Origin: Stenotrophomonas sp. Iso1
GTDB taxonomy: Bacteria; Pseudomonadota; Gammaproteobacteria; Xanthomonadales; Xanthomonadaceae
Direction of reading: 5' to 3'
DNA length: 64,000 nucleotides
Assembly: GCF_027497995.1 (NCBI RefSeq)
Contig: NZ_JAODBT010000001.1
Span: 124,001-188,000 of the forward strand
Part shown: positions 39,681 to 50,643 of the stretch, one piece after another
Numbering within the stretch: position 1 is the first letter of the stretch
Layout: each line of letters starts with the position of its first letter
Position numbers and translations under genes: made by a program
The notes under the pieces: model-generated
The model's database searches: none
What the model saw: the letters and a program-made list of their open reading frames with translations, nothing else
What the model was told of the DNA's origin: nothing

Positions 39681-41497
39681 TCCGTGGGCGGCAGGACAGA
39701 CAGGACTTCCTCGATTGTAGTCAGCCCTGCGGCCACCTTTTCAAGCCCAGTGCGACGCAGGGTACGCAGCCCTTCGTTGCGTGCGGCCCGGTTGAATGCG
39801 GCCAGATCCATGTCGCGGGTGATCAGTGCGCGCAGCCGCGAACCCAATGGCAGCAACTCATACAGGCCCACGCGGCCCATGTAACCGGTACGCCGGCACT
39901 CCAGGCAACCGACCGGTGCATATGCGGTGACGACATCAGGTAATGCTTCATGGGCATCACGCAAAGGCGCCCAATCGGCATCACTGAGCGCGTCCGGCAC
40001 CTTGCAGTGCTGGCACAGTGTGCGTACCAGACGCTGCGCGAGCACGCCGTTGACGGTGGAAGCGATGAGGTAATGCGGCACGCCCAGGTCGAGCAGGCGG
40101 GTGATGGCCGAGGGGGCGTCGTTGGTGTGCAGGGTGGACAGCACCAGGTGACCGGTCAGCGAGGCCTGTACCGCCATCTGGGCGGTTTCCAGGTCTCGGA
40201 TTTCGCCAATCATGATGATGTCGGGGTCCTGCCGCAGCAGGGTGCGCACGCCGCTGGCGAAATCCAGGTCGATGTTGGTCTGCACCTGCATCTGGTTGAA
40301 TTCCGGCGCGATCATTTCGATCGGGTCTTCCACCGTGCACACATTCACGTCTGGCGTGGCCAGCCGCTTGAGCGTGGAATACAGGGTGGTGGTCTTGCCC
40401 GAGCCGGTGGGGCCGGTGACCAGCACGATGCCGTGCGGGCGGGCGACCAGCTCGTTCCAGCCGGCAGCTTCTTCGGGGCTGAAACCCAGCTGCTCGATGC
40501 TCTTGAACGCCGAATCCGGGTCGAAGATGCGCATCACGCACTTCTCGCCGAATGCAGTGGGCATGGTCGACAGGCGCATTTCCACTTCGCGGCCACCCGG
40601 CGAACGGGTCTTGATGCGGCCATCCTGCGGGCGGCGACGCTCGGCCAGATCCATGCGTCCCAGCACTTTGACGCGGCTGATCACGGCGGTCATCACCGAC
40701 GGTGGCAGCTCGAACACCTTGTGCAGCACGCCGTCGATACGGAAGCGCACCCGGCCCATGTCGCGTCGCGGTTCCAGGTGGATGTCACTGGCGCGTTGTT
40801 CGTAGGCGTACTGCAGCAGCCAGTCGACGATGCTGACGACGTGGTGATCGTCAGCATTGACGTCGCCGGAGCTGCCCAGTTCCACCAGCTGCTCGAAGCT
40901 GGGCAGGCCGGTGTTGTTGCCGCCGTCGCGGGCATCGCCGCGGGCGCCACGCACCGAGCGGGTGACGCCGAAGAACTCCATCGAATACCGGTGCAGATCC
41001 AGCGGATTGACCAGCACGATGTCGATGCGGCGCCGGGTGAGGTGTTGCAGGTCCGGCATCCAGTCGCGTGCCATCGGCTCGCTGGTGGCCACCAGCACGC
41101 GCTCGCTGTCCACTGCCAACGGCAATATGCGGTGGCGGCGGGCGTAGGCGTGGGAGACCACGGCGGTGGCGGCAGCCACGTCGACACGGGTGGGATCAAT
41201 GCGCAGGTGGCGGGTATTGGTACGTGCGGCCAGCCATTCGGTCAGCCGCTCCAGTGCCAGATCGCCGGTGGCCGGTGGCGCAGCGGCCAGCTTCAGATTG
41301 GCCAGCAGCACCAGCGGGTGCACCTCGCTGGCGTTGCGCGCGCCCTGGGCCGAGAAGCGGATGCGTTCCAGGTCGTGCGCGGCCACCATGCCATCGCTCA
41401 GCAGGGCCGAGGCGACGTTGGAAAACTGCAGCCTTCCCGGGGCGATATTCACCGGAATGGGCGGTATCTGCGCGCTATGCGCGGCCTGCTGTTCCAC
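39677..41497 (-). CDS. GspE/PulE/PilB-family ATPase
   Basis: 606 residues from a GTG at 41497 with AGGAG upstream. The N-terminal ~180 residues resemble the MshEN/T2SSE_N domain. The ATPase has Walker [10 protein letters not shown] (362-370), an Asp box ([18 protein letters not shown]), Walker [13 protein letters not shown] and the His box THTND-type segment. The zinc-binding cysteines are CQHC (C495, C498) and CLEC (C531, C534). Such ATPases power type IV pilus or type II secretion assembly. No other secretion or pilus gene is in the window, so this is an orphan relative to the apparatus. It is coupled to the amidotransferase and divergent from glyQ. Confidence 0.9.
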   Translation of the reverse strand: MEQQAAHSAQIPPIPVNIAPGRLQFSNVASALLSDGMVAAHDLERIRFSAQGARNASEVHPLVLLANLKLAAAPPATGDLALERLTEWLAARTNTRHLRIDPTRVDVAAATAVVSHAYARRHRILPLAVDSERVLVATSEPMARDWMPDLQHLTRRRIDIVLVNPLDLHRYSMEFFGVTRSVRGARGDARDGGNNTGLPSFEQLVELGSSGDVNADDHHVVSIVDWLLQYAYEQRASDIHLEPRRDMGRVRFRIDGVLHKVFELPPSVMTAVISRVKVLGRMDLAERRRPQDGRIKTRSPGGREVEMRLSTMPTAFGEKCVMRIFDPDSAFKSIEQLGFSPEEAAGWNELVARPHGIVLVTGPTGSGKTTTLYSTLKRLATPDVNVCTVEDPIEMIAPEFNQMQVQTNIDLDFASGVRTLLRQDPDIIMIGEIRDLETAQMAVQASLTGHLVLSTLHTNDAPSAITRLLDLGVPHYLIASTVNGVLAQRLVRTLCQHCKVPDALSDADWAPLRDAHEALPDVVTAYAPVGCLECRRTGYMGRVGLYELLPLGSRLRALITRDMDLAAFNRAARNEGLRTLRRTGLEKVAAGLTTIEEVLSVLPPTE

Positions 41498-41538
41498 CCC
41501 AAACTCCTTGCTCGCACGGCCGCCGTGCGGTCGGTCGC

Positions 41539-41544
41539 TATACT
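41539..41544 (+). promoter_or_regulatory. -10 box of glyQS
   Basis: TATACT (five of six consensus bases) 30 bases before the glyQ ATG, in the 77-base divergent gap with the GspE-like gene. No clear -35 is visible at 16-18 bp. Confidence 0.45.
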
Positions 41545-41574
41545 AGCGCACCCCTTCTGCACGGCTCAGGCAGC

Positions 41575-42482
<908 letters not shown>

Positions 42483-42486
<4 letters not shown>

Positions 42487-44657
42487 GCATGCAACCGCTG
42501 CTGATCGAACTGGGCGTGGAAGAGCTGCCGGTCAAGGCGCTGCCGGGTCTGGCACACGCCTTTTTCGACGGCGTGATTGATGGGCTGGCCAAGCGCGGCA
42601 TCGCGTTTGATCGCGGCGGTGCCAAGCCATTGTCCACCCCGCGTCGTCTGGCGGTACTGCTGCCGGGCGTGGAAACCGAACAGCCAGAACAGCATTCGGA
42701 AGTGTTCGGCCCGTACCTGAATATCGCGCTGGACGCCAACGGCGAGCCGACCAAGGCGTTGCAGGGTTTCGCCGCCAAGGCCGGCATCGACTGGACCGCA
42801 CTGGAGCGCACCACCGACGCCAAGGGCGAGCGTTTCGTGCTGCGTTCGGTCACTCCGGGCGCGCAGACCGCTGCGTTGCTGCCGGAGATCGTGCGCGAGG
42901 CCATCGCCGCGATGCCGATTCCCAAGCCGATGCGCTGGGGCAGTCACGAATACGCATTCGCCCGCCCGGTGCATTGGCTGGTGCTGTTGCACGGCAATGA
43001 CGTGGTGGATGCCGAACTGTTGGGCCTGAAGTCCGACCGCATGAGTCGCGGCCATCGTTTCATGGCCGACAAGCAGGTGTGGCTGAGCAACCCGAGCGAC
43101 TACGTGGAATCGCTGAAGGCCGCCAACGTGCTGGTTGATGCGGATGCGCGCCGTGAGCGCATCGTCGCCGAGGTCAATGCGGCGGCAACGCAGGCCGGCG
43201 GTGTTGCACGCATCACCGACGACAATCTTGAGCAGGTGGTGAACCTGGTGGAGTGGCCGGCGGCAGTGCTGTGCAGCTTCGAACGCGAGTTCCTGGCGGT
43301 GCCGCAGGAAGCGCTGGTGGAGACGATGGAGGTCAACCAGAAGTTCTTCCCGGTGCTGGACGACAGCGGCAAGCTGACCGAGAAATTCATCGGCATCGCC
43401 AACATCGAATCGAAGGATGTGGCCGAAGTGGCCAAGGGCTACGAGCGCGTGATCCGCCCGCGCTTCTCCGACGCCAAGTTCTTCTTCGATGAAGATTTGA
43501 AGCAGGGCCTGCCCGCGATGGGCGACGGCCTGAAGACCGTCACGTATCAGGCCAAGCTCGGCAGCGTGGCCGACAAGGTGCAGCGCGTGTCGGCGCTGGT
43601 GCAGGTCATCGCGCCGCAGGTGGGCGTGGACCCGGTGCATGCCAAGCGTGCCGCCGAACTGGCCAAGAACGATCTGCAGTCGCGCATGGTCAATGAGTTC
43701 CCGGAGCTGCAGGGCATCGCCGGCCGCCATTACGCGCTGGCCGGTGGTGAATCGCCGTCGGTGGCGCTGGCTATCGACGAGGCTTACCAGCCGCGCTTTG
43801 CTGCCGATGACATCGCTGCCTCGCCACTGGGCAAGGTGCTGGCGATTGCAGAGCGTCTGGACACGTTGGCCGGTGGTTTTGCTGCGGGCCTGAAGCCGAC
43901 CGGCAACAAGGATCCGTTCGCACTGCGTCGTAATGCGTTGGGCTTGGCGCGGAGCATCATTGAATCTGGTTTTGATTTCGATGTTCGTGCACTCATTGCG
44001 CTGGCTCGCCATGCGGCACTGAATGCCTGGGCGGTGAGTGCTGAAAAGGCAATTACTGAAGCGAAGAGTGACAAGGACCTCGCATCTGCGACGAAGGCCC
44101 GGGATGAAGCCGTTTCCCTACGTGATGGCGACCCAACCGCAGGTGTCGATGAGCTCTACGACTTCATCATCGACCGCCTGAAGGGCTACTACGCCGACAA
44201 GGGCGTGCCGGCCACGCACTTCAACGCCGTCGCTGAATTGAAGCCCGCGTCGTTGTACGACTTCGACCGCCGCATCGATGCCATCGGCATCTTCGCTCAG
44301 CTGCCGGAGGCCGAAGCACTGGCTGCGGCCAACAAGCGCATCCGCAACATCCTGCGCAAGGCCGAAGGCGAGATCCCGGGGATGGTTGACCCTGCGCTGT
44401 TGCGCGAGCCGGCCGAGAGCGAACTGGCTGAAGCCGTGGCCGCCGCCATCGACGACACCGGCGCCGCGCTGTCGCAGAAGGACTACGTGGCCGTGCTCGG
44501 CCGCCTGGCTCGTTTGCGCCCGCAGGTAGACGCGTTCTTCGACAACGTCATGGTCAACGCCGACGACCTCGCATTGCGTGGCAACCGCCTGGCGCTGCTG
44601 CGCACCCTGGGCGACCGCCTCGGCAGCGTGGCCGCGATCGAGCACCTGTCCAGCTGA
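42483..44657 (+). CDS. glyS: Glycine--tRNA ligase beta subunit
   Basis: 724 residues, about 30 more than the usual ~690. The N-terminus [15 protein letters not shown] is typical; HD-like and DALR-type tRNA-binding regions occupy the C-terminal half ([20 protein letters not shown]). The extra length lies around residues 515-550 ([20 protein letters not shown]). There the DNA (about 43956-44151) also changes character, with many AT-ending codons (att, tct, act, cta) unlike the flanks. The reading frame is intact, so the gene should work. An alternative start two codons later (ATG at 42489) is possible. A strong terminator follows. Confidence 0.96.
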
Positions 44658-44678
44658 TCGCAAACCCCGATGTGTTGC

Positions 44679-44713
44679 AACGAAGGCCCGCGCAAGCGGG
44701 CCTTCGTTCTTCG
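44679..44713 (+). terminator. Terminator of glyQS
   Basis: Perfect 13-bp stem AACGAAGGCCCGC / GCGGGCCTTCGTT with tetraloop GCAA, followed by CTTCG. It lies 21 bases past the glyS stop. Confidence 0.85.
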
Positions 44714-44777
44714 CAGGAGCGGTGCGGACCAAACAGTGCGGGCAATCACCAACCTCCGCCGTGATCGCAGTGTGATT

Positions 44778-44805
44778 TTGCGGGTCATGTTGAGCCCGGT
44801 ATCCT
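44778..44805 (+). promoter_or_regulatory. Putative tamA promoter
   Basis: TTGCGG (44778-44783), 16-bp spacer, TATCCT (44800-44805). The -10 ends 7 bases before the tamA ATG at 44813, so the transcript would start at or next to the start codon; no ribosome site is present in between. Confidence 0.4.
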
Positions 44806-44812
44806 GCTCACC

Positions 44813-46600
44813 ATGCAGCCATCCCGAATCACCCTGTCATTCCTGATTGCCGCGCTGTTCCTGGCAGCGCCCCTCGCCCATGCTCGCGGTACCGTCCAGA
44901 AGGTGGACATCAAGGGCTTGGACAAGGGCAATGACGCCGCCATCCTTGAAAACATCGAGGTCTCACTGTCGCTGTATGACGTGATCGGCAAGGTCCAGGG
45001 CGAGTCGCGCCTGGAGTATCTGCTGTCGCAGGCCGAACGCCAGACCCGGCAGGCGCTGGAGCCGTTCGGCTACTACAACCCCACCATCACCGTGGAGGCG
45101 CCGCGCGAGGGCGACAACGTGCAGGTGGTGATCCAGGTGGACAAGGGTGCGCAGATCAAGGTGCGCCAGGATGAGGTGATCATCACCGGGCCGGCCTCGC
45201 GCGACCGCTACCTGCAGGAAGACCTGGAGGCGTTCCAGCCCAAGTCCGGGCAGCCGTTCGACTCGGTCAACTACGAGGCCAGCAAGGTCACCATTACCCG
45301 GCGTCTGGCCGAGCGCGGGTACTTCGATGCCGATTTCACCCAGCGCAAGGTGGAGGTCACCCGCGCCGAGAACGCGGCCGACATCTTCCTCAGCTGGGAC
45401 AGCGGCCGCCGCTACAACATGGGGCCGATCACCTTCCAGGAAGATTACTTCCGCCCCGGTCTGTTCGACCCGCTGGTGTATTGGGAAGACGGCAGCTATT
45501 GGCACGAAGGCAAGCTTGACCGCCTGCGCGAATCGCTGACCAAGCTCGACTACTTCAGCGTCATCGACATCCAGCCGCACCCCGAAAACGCCGATGAAAA
45601 TGGCGATGTGCCGGTGAATGTGAAACTGACCAAGGCCAAGCGCACCATCTACACCGCCGGTGTCAGCTTCGGCAGCGAGAGTGGTGCCGGTGTGCGCGGC
45701 GGCGTGGAGCGCCGCTACGTCAACCGCCGTGGTCACAAGCTCAATACACAGCTGGATTACGCGCAGCGGCGCAAGAGCCTGATTACCAGTTACCGCGTGC
45801 CGGGCTTCCGTTGGCTGGATGGCTGGTACACCTATGCCGTCAGTGCCTACGACGAGCAGACCGACTACATCGACCTGCGCAACGTGAAGCTCATTGCCAG
45901 CCGCAGCGGCGAGATCAACGAGCACTGGACCGCCATCGTCTCGATGAACGCCCTGCGCGAGCGTTGGGGTTATGGCTCCGACAACATTTTCGACAAGCGG
46001 CTGTACCAGTACTCCACGCTGGTTTACCCGCAGTTGACCGGCGACTACGTGAACGTGGACGACGAGAGTTTTCCGCGCAAGGGCATCAGCGGCAACACCA
46101 CCTTGCGGGGTGGCGTTGAGGGCGCTGGCTCGGACACCAGCTTTGTCCAGGCCGATATAACCTTGCGCTGGTACATCCCGGTGGGTGCCGCCGACCGCCT
46201 GATCCTGCGCGGTCAAGCCGGCACTACCTGGACCAGTGATCTGGTGTCGATGCCGCCAAGCCTGCGTTACTTCGCCGGCGGTGACCGCTCCATCCGTGGC
46301 TATGCCTACCGCGAAGTGGGGCCGCGCACGCCGGCTCCTGACAAGTACGCGCTCGGCGCGAAGAATCTGGTGGTTGGCTCGGCCGAATACGAGCATTACT
46401 TCAACGGTGGCCCGTGGGGCGCGGCGGTGTTTGTTGATACCGGTAGCGCCTTCGACAACACCATCGACCTGCATACCGGCGTCGGCCTGGGCGTGCGTTG
46501 GAAATCACCGGTGGGCCCCGTGCGCATTGATATCGCCCGTGGCCTGAACAGCCCGGATTCGGCCTTCCAGCTGTACCTGAACATCGGAGCGGACCTGTGA
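44813..46600 (+). CDS. tamA: Translocation and assembly module outer-membrane protein TamA
   Basis: 595 residues. A signal peptide (LSFLIAALFLAAPLAHA, cleaved near residue 25) is followed by three POTRA-like domains (about 28-270) and a 16-strand Omp85 barrel. The barrel ends with the conserved RxxxxxGLNSPDSAFQLYLNIGADL-type C-terminus (cited in part: FQLYLNIGADL). The loop-6 motif region is FAGGDRSIRGYAY. TamA works with the inner-membrane-anchored TamB in transport of autotransporters and lipids to the outer membrane. Its stop overlaps the tamB GTG by GTGA. Confidence 0.94.
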   Translation: MQPSRITLSFLIAALFLAAPLAHARGTVQKVDIKGLDKGNDAAILENIEVSLSLYDVIGKVQGESRLEYLLSQAERQTRQALEPFGYYNPTITVEAPREGDNVQVVIQVDKGAQIKVRQDEVIITGPASRDRYLQEDLEAFQPKSGQPFDSVNYEASKVTITRRLAERGYFDADFTQRKVEVTRAENAADIFLSWDSGRRYNMGPITFQEDYFRPGLFDPLVYWEDGSYWHEGKLDRLRESLTKLDYFSVIDIQPHPENADENGDVPVNVKLTKAKRTIYTAGVSFGSESGAGVRGGVERRYVNRRGHKLNTQLDYAQRRKSLITSYRVPGFRWLDGWYTYAVSAYDEQTDYIDLRNVKLIASRSGEINEHWTAIVSMNALRERWGYGSDNIFDKRLYQYSTLVYPQLTGDYVNVDDESFPRKGISGNTTLRGGVEGAGSDTSFVQADITLRWYIPVGAADRLILRGQAGTTWTSDLVSMPPSLRYFAGGDRSIRGYAYREVGPRTPAPDKYALGAKNLVVGSAEYEHYFNGGPWGAAVFVDTGSAFDNTIDLHTGVGLGVRWKSPVGPVRIDIARGLNSPDSAFQLYLNIGADL

Positions 46601-49600
46601 GCCGTCGCCCGGATGACGTGAGCCCGGAAGAACGCGAAGCGCGTATCGCCGAGCTGCGTGCCAAGCGCAAGGCGCGCCTGCGCAAGCTGGCTGTGCGCAG
46701 CGGCATCACCATCACCGCGTTGGTGTTGGTGGGCCTGTTTGCGGTGTACTGGCTGCTGCAGACCGTGGCAGGGCGTGAAGTGCTGCTGGCGCAAGTGGTG
46801 GCGCGCCTGCCAGCCAATTCGTCGTTGACCTGGAGCAAGGCCGAAGGCCCGCTGGCCGGCCCGTTGATCCTGCACGACCTCGATTTCCGTTACGAAGACC
46901 TGCATTTCACCGCCGCCCAGGCGTACCTGGACCCGGATATCCGCCCGCTGCTGGGCCGCAAACTGCGCCTGGATGCGCTGCGCATCACCGACGCTACGCT
47001 GGATCTGGGCCCGTCGGAAGACAAGCCATTCGCGTTGCCCAACTGGCCGGATGTGTTGCCGGCCATCGAGCTGCCGCTGGCGTTGCAGGCTGACTCCATC
47101 GCGGTCGATGGCTTGCGCATCAGCCAGATGCAGGAACCGGTGATCGACATCACCCGCATCCGTGGTGGCCTGGAAGCTGCCGATGGTGAGTTCCGCGCGA
47201 CCCAGATCAAGGTCAACACCAACCTTGGCGATTTCCGCATCGACGGCCATTACGTGCCGCGCAACGATTACGACACCGACCTCACCGTGCGTGCGCTGAT
47301 GCCGGCGCGACCGGGCCAGCCCGCAGCACGGCTGGGTCTGGTGGCACGCGGTGATCTGGCGCATATGGAAGTGGCGCTGGCCGGCTACGCGCCCAAGCCG
47401 CTGCATGCCAGCCTGATTCTGGATGGCCGCAACAACCCGGTGTGGAACATTGCTGCCCGTTCGGAAGCGCTGGACCTGGGCCAACTGGTGCCAGCGCAGT
47501 TCATGGCAGAAGCCCCCGCTCCGCTGGCGCTGGATATCTCGGCGCGTGGCCGTGGTGGCCAGGCGCAGCTGCAGGGCCGCGTGCGGCAGGGTGAGCAGGA
47601 GCTGGTGCTGGCACCGTCCAACGTCGCCATCGACAAACAGGTGCTGACCGTTGCACCGCTGGTGGCCGAAGTCTTCGGCGGCAGCGTGCGGCTGCAGGGC
47701 ACTGCGGATTTCAGTGATGCGCAGAACCCGGGCTTCCGCTTTGCCGTGGTGGCCAACCAGCTGACCTGGACACCGGCGCCGGATCCCACCGCACCGGATT
47801 CCACGCCGGTGCCGATGCACCTGAAAGAAGCGCGGCTGGGCGTGGCCGGCAACCTCAAGAACTGGGCGGCCATCGGCAAGGCTGACGTCGCTCGTGAAGC
47901 GCAGGACGCCAGTCTCGATTTCGACGTGCGTGGCAACGACCAGCAGGCGCGCATCGAGCAACTCAAGGCGACGACCCCCGGTGGCTCGCTGGACCTGACC
48001 GGCTCCGCCGCGTGGGCGCCAATGTTGGCCTGGGATGTGGACGCCAAACTGGCCAGCTTCGACCCCGGCTATTTCCTGCCGGGCTGGGAAGGAAATCTGT
48101 CGGGCACGCTCGCTTCCCAAGGCAAGCAGTTGCCGGCGCCGGTCGGCACCGAAGAGATGCGCTTTGAGGCCACCGTGGACGTGCCGCAACTCAAGGGCAG
48201 GCTGCGTGGCCGTAGCGTGGACGCACGCGCCAAGCTCGCGTTGCAGGGCACCCAGGGCGAAGGCGACGTGCGCCTGGTGGTCGGCGACAGCCGAATCGAG
48301 GCCAAGGGCAAGGTTGGCGACCGCATGAGCGTGGATGCGCGGCTGGAACCGCTGCATCTGTCCGACCTGCTGCCCGGCAGCAGCGGCAGCCTGGCCGGCA
48401 CCCTGCAGTTGCGGGGTAAGCCGAGCGAGCCCGACATCACCGCTGACCTGCGCGGTAGCGGCCTGCAATGGGATGACTGGAAGGTCGGCCAGATCAGCAT
48501 CAATGGCCGCCTGCCGTGGCAAGGCGACAACGGCGCCCTGCAGGTGCAGGGCAGTGCGGTGGAAGTGGGCATGTTGCTGGACCAGGTGCGCATCAATGCG
48601 CGTGGCAGCGTGCAGAACCTGCAGTTGGAGGCAGACACCGGCAATGAGCTCGGCGCCATCGCGTTGAGTGGCAGCGTGCGTCAGGCCGGGCAGGCATGGC
48701 GGGGTGAACTGGCTTCACTGCGGTTGGCGCCGGTCAAGGGTGCGCCGTGGCAGCTGCGTCAGCCGGCAGCGTTCAATGTGCAGGGCAGCAACTTCACCCT
48801 CGGCGAAGCTTGCCTGGGGTCGACCACCGGCGGTGCAGTGTGCGCCAGTGCCAACTGGCCACGCGATGGCCTGAAGCTGCGGGGCGACGCACTGCCGCTT
48901 GCACTGGTGCAGCCGTGGTTGCCGCCCAATGCCGGCCGCACCTTGCACCTGCGTGGCGAAGTCACCTTCGACGGCGACATCCGCCCGCGTGGCAATGCGT
49001 TTGAAGGCGGATTCAAGGTGGCCTCGGCCGAGGGTGGCATCCGCCTGGGTGACAACGCCCGTGGCGAGCTGGTGCGCTATGACCATTTCTCGCTCAACGT
49101 GGAAATGCTGCCCAACAGCATCAAGGGCTACCTCGGTGTCGGTTTCCAGGGCGACGGCTTTGTCGATGCCAAGGTACAGACCGGTTGGGAGCCGGGTGCC
49201 GCGCTCAACGGTGAGCTGTACCTCAACATGTCGCGGCTGTACTGGCTGGAGTTGTTCTCGCCGGATCTGGTGCGGCCCAAGGGTTTGATCGAAGGCCACG
49301 TGAGCCTGCGCGGTACACGCGGCCAACCGACGCTGGGCGGCGATGCCAAGCTCAGCGATTTCACCGGCGAGCTGCCGGCGCTTGGCCTGACGTTGAGCGA
49401 AGGCACAGGCAGTTTCATCGCACAGCCCGATGGTTCGGCGCGCATCAGTGCCTCGGCCAAGACCGGTGGCGAAGGCGCGTTGAAGGTGGATGGTGGCCTG
49501 TCGTGGTTTGGCGATGCACAGCCGTTGCAGTTGCATATCTCTGGCGACAAGGTGCTGCTGGCCAACACCAGCGAACTGCGCGTGGTCGCCAACCCGGATC

Positions 49601-50457
49601 TGAACTTCACCCTGGCCGGCACGGCGATGGAGCTGCGTGGCAGCGTGCATGTGCCCGAGGCCGACCTGGATCTGGAGCGCCTGGACCGCGGCACCTCGGT
49701 CTCCGAAGACGTGGTGGTGCTGGACCCGGTGGACCCGGAAGAAGGCCCGTCCTCGCCGTTGGACATGGACCTGACCGTGAGCCTGGGTGACAAGGTCAAG
49801 ATGACCGGCTTCGGCCTCAAGGGCGCACTGACCGGGCGTATGCAGGTGCGCGCCCGACCGGGCCGCGAGATGACCGCCAACGGTGGCCTGGAAGTGAGTG
49901 GTCGCTACAAGGCCTATGGCCAGGATTTGACCATCACCGACGGCCAGCTGCTGTGGAACTACGGCATCGTTTCGGACCCGCGCATCAACATCAAGGCAGA
50001 GCGCGAGATCGGTGACATCACGGCCGGCATTCACGTTACCGGCCGCGCGCAGGCGCCGAAGGTGGACGTGTGGTCGGACCCGGCGATGTCGCAATCCGAA
50101 GCGCTGGCATACCTGGTGCTGGGCCGCAGCTTGAGCATGGCCAGCAGCGACCAGGCACAGCAGGTCAACGCGGCCTCGGCGGCATTGTCGGCCGGCAGCG
50201 GCCTGCTGGCCGCGCAGGTGGGCGCTAAATTGGGCCTGGATGACGCGGGTGTAAGCCAGTCACGCGCGTTGGGTGGTTCGGTGATCGGTGTGGGCAAATA
50301 CATCACGCCCAAGCTTTATGTCGGCTACGGCGTCTCGCTGGTCGGCAGCGGCTCGGTGCTGACGCTGAAGTACCTGCTACGTCGCGGCTTCGATATCGAA
50401 GTGGAATCGAGCACGGTGGAAAACCGTGGTTCGGTGAACTGGCGCACGGAGAAGTAA
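46597..50457 (+). CDS. tamB: Translocation and assembly module inner-membrane protein TamB
   Basis: 1,286 residues from a GTG overlapping tamA. One N-terminal membrane anchor (SGITITALVLVGLFAVYWLL) after a basic leader precedes a very long beta-rich, repeat-like periplasmic region. The C-terminal DUF490 domain contains GRYKAYGQDLTITDGQLLWN and SQSEALAYLVLGRSL and ends with a beta-barrel-docking strand. TamB belongs to the AsmA-like bridge proteins thought to carry phospholipids across the periplasm. Length and order are normal for the family. Confidence 0.95.
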   Translation: MSRRPDDVSPEEREARIAELRAKRKARLRKLAVRSGITITALVLVGLFAVYWLLQTVAGREVLLAQVVARLPANSSLTWSKAEGPLAGPLILHDLDFRYEDLHFTAAQAYLDPDIRPLLGRKLRLDALRITDATLDLGPSEDKPFALPNWPDVLPAIELPLALQADSIAVDGLRISQMQEPVIDITRIRGGLEAADGEFRATQIKVNTNLGDFRIDGHYVPRNDYDTDLTVRALMPARPGQPAARLGLVARGDLAHMEVALAGYAPKPLHASLILDGRNNPVWNIAARSEALDLGQLVPAQFMAEAPAPLALDISARGRGGQAQLQGRVRQGEQELVLAPSNVAIDKQVLTVAPLVAEVFGGSVRLQGTADFSDAQNPGFRFAVVANQLTWTPAPDPTAPDSTPVPMHLKEARLGVAGNLKNWAAIGKADVAREAQDASLDFDVRGNDQQARIEQLKATTPGGSLDLTGSAAWAPMLAWDVDAKLASFDPGYFLPGWEGNLSGTLASQGKQLPAPVGTEEMRFEATVDVPQLKGRLRGRSVDARAKLALQGTQGEGDVRLVVGDSRIEAKGKVGDRMSVDARLEPLHLSDLLPGSSGSLAGTLQLRGKPSEPDITADLRGSGLQWDDWKVGQISINGRLPWQGDNGALQVQGSAVEVGMLLDQVRINARGSVQNLQLEADTGNELGAIALSGSVRQAGQAWRGELASLRLAPVKGAPWQLRQPAAFNVQGSNFTLGEACLGSTTGGAVCASANWPRDGLKLRGDALPLALVQPWLPPNAGRTLHLRGEVTFDGDIRPRGNAFEGGFKVASAEGGIRLGDNARGELVRYDHFSLNVEMLPNSIKGYLGVGFQGDGFVDAKVQTGWEPGAALNGELYLNMSRLYWLELFSPDLVRPKGLIEGHVSLRGTRGQPTLGGDAKLSDFTGELPALGLTLSEGTGSFIAQPDGSARISASAKTGGEGALKVDGGLSWFGDAQPLQLHISGDKVLLANTSELRVVANPDLNFTLAGTAMELRGSVHVPEADLDLERLDRGTSVSEDVVVLDPVDPEEGPSSPLDMDLTVSLGDKVKMTGFGLKGALTGRMQVRARPGREMTANGGLEVSGRYKAYGQDLTITDGQLLWNYGIVSDPRINIKAEREIGDITAGIHVTGRAQAPKVDVWSDPAMSQSEALAYLVLGRSLSMASSDQAQQVNAASAALSAGSGLLAAQVGAKLGLDDAGVSQSRALGGSVIGVGKYITPKLYVGYGVSLVGSGSVLTLKYLLRRGFDIEVESSTVENRGSVNWRTEK

Positions 50458-50507
50458 AGCAGGTAATTCGCGGGGCGAAGAGCACGCGCAGCGTGATCCC
50501 GGCACAA

Positions 50508-50535
50508 GGGCCATTCTCAGTACTGAGAATGGCCC
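50508..50535. terminator. Perfect 28-base palindrome after tamB
   Basis: GGGCCATTCTCAGT directly followed by its reverse complement. The 14-bp arms have no spacer, 50 bases past the tamB stop. There is no T-run after it. Likely a 3'-end hairpin; a protein-binding site is the alternative. Confidence 0.55.
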
Positions 50536-50643
50536 TCAGCCTGTGTGCGGCCCCTAATTCCCAGTGCCATGACCGACGGCGGTTGCCGCTCCCGGCTGCC
50601 ATCGCTACTGTCGGCGCCTGTTCTGTAATTCGCTGGAGTTCCA

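Noticed and set aside
41068-41574. N-terminal extension of GlyQ on the plus strand
   Set aside because: The extra ~170 codons are antisense to the GspE-like gene; GlyQ homology starts exactly at the ATG at 41575.
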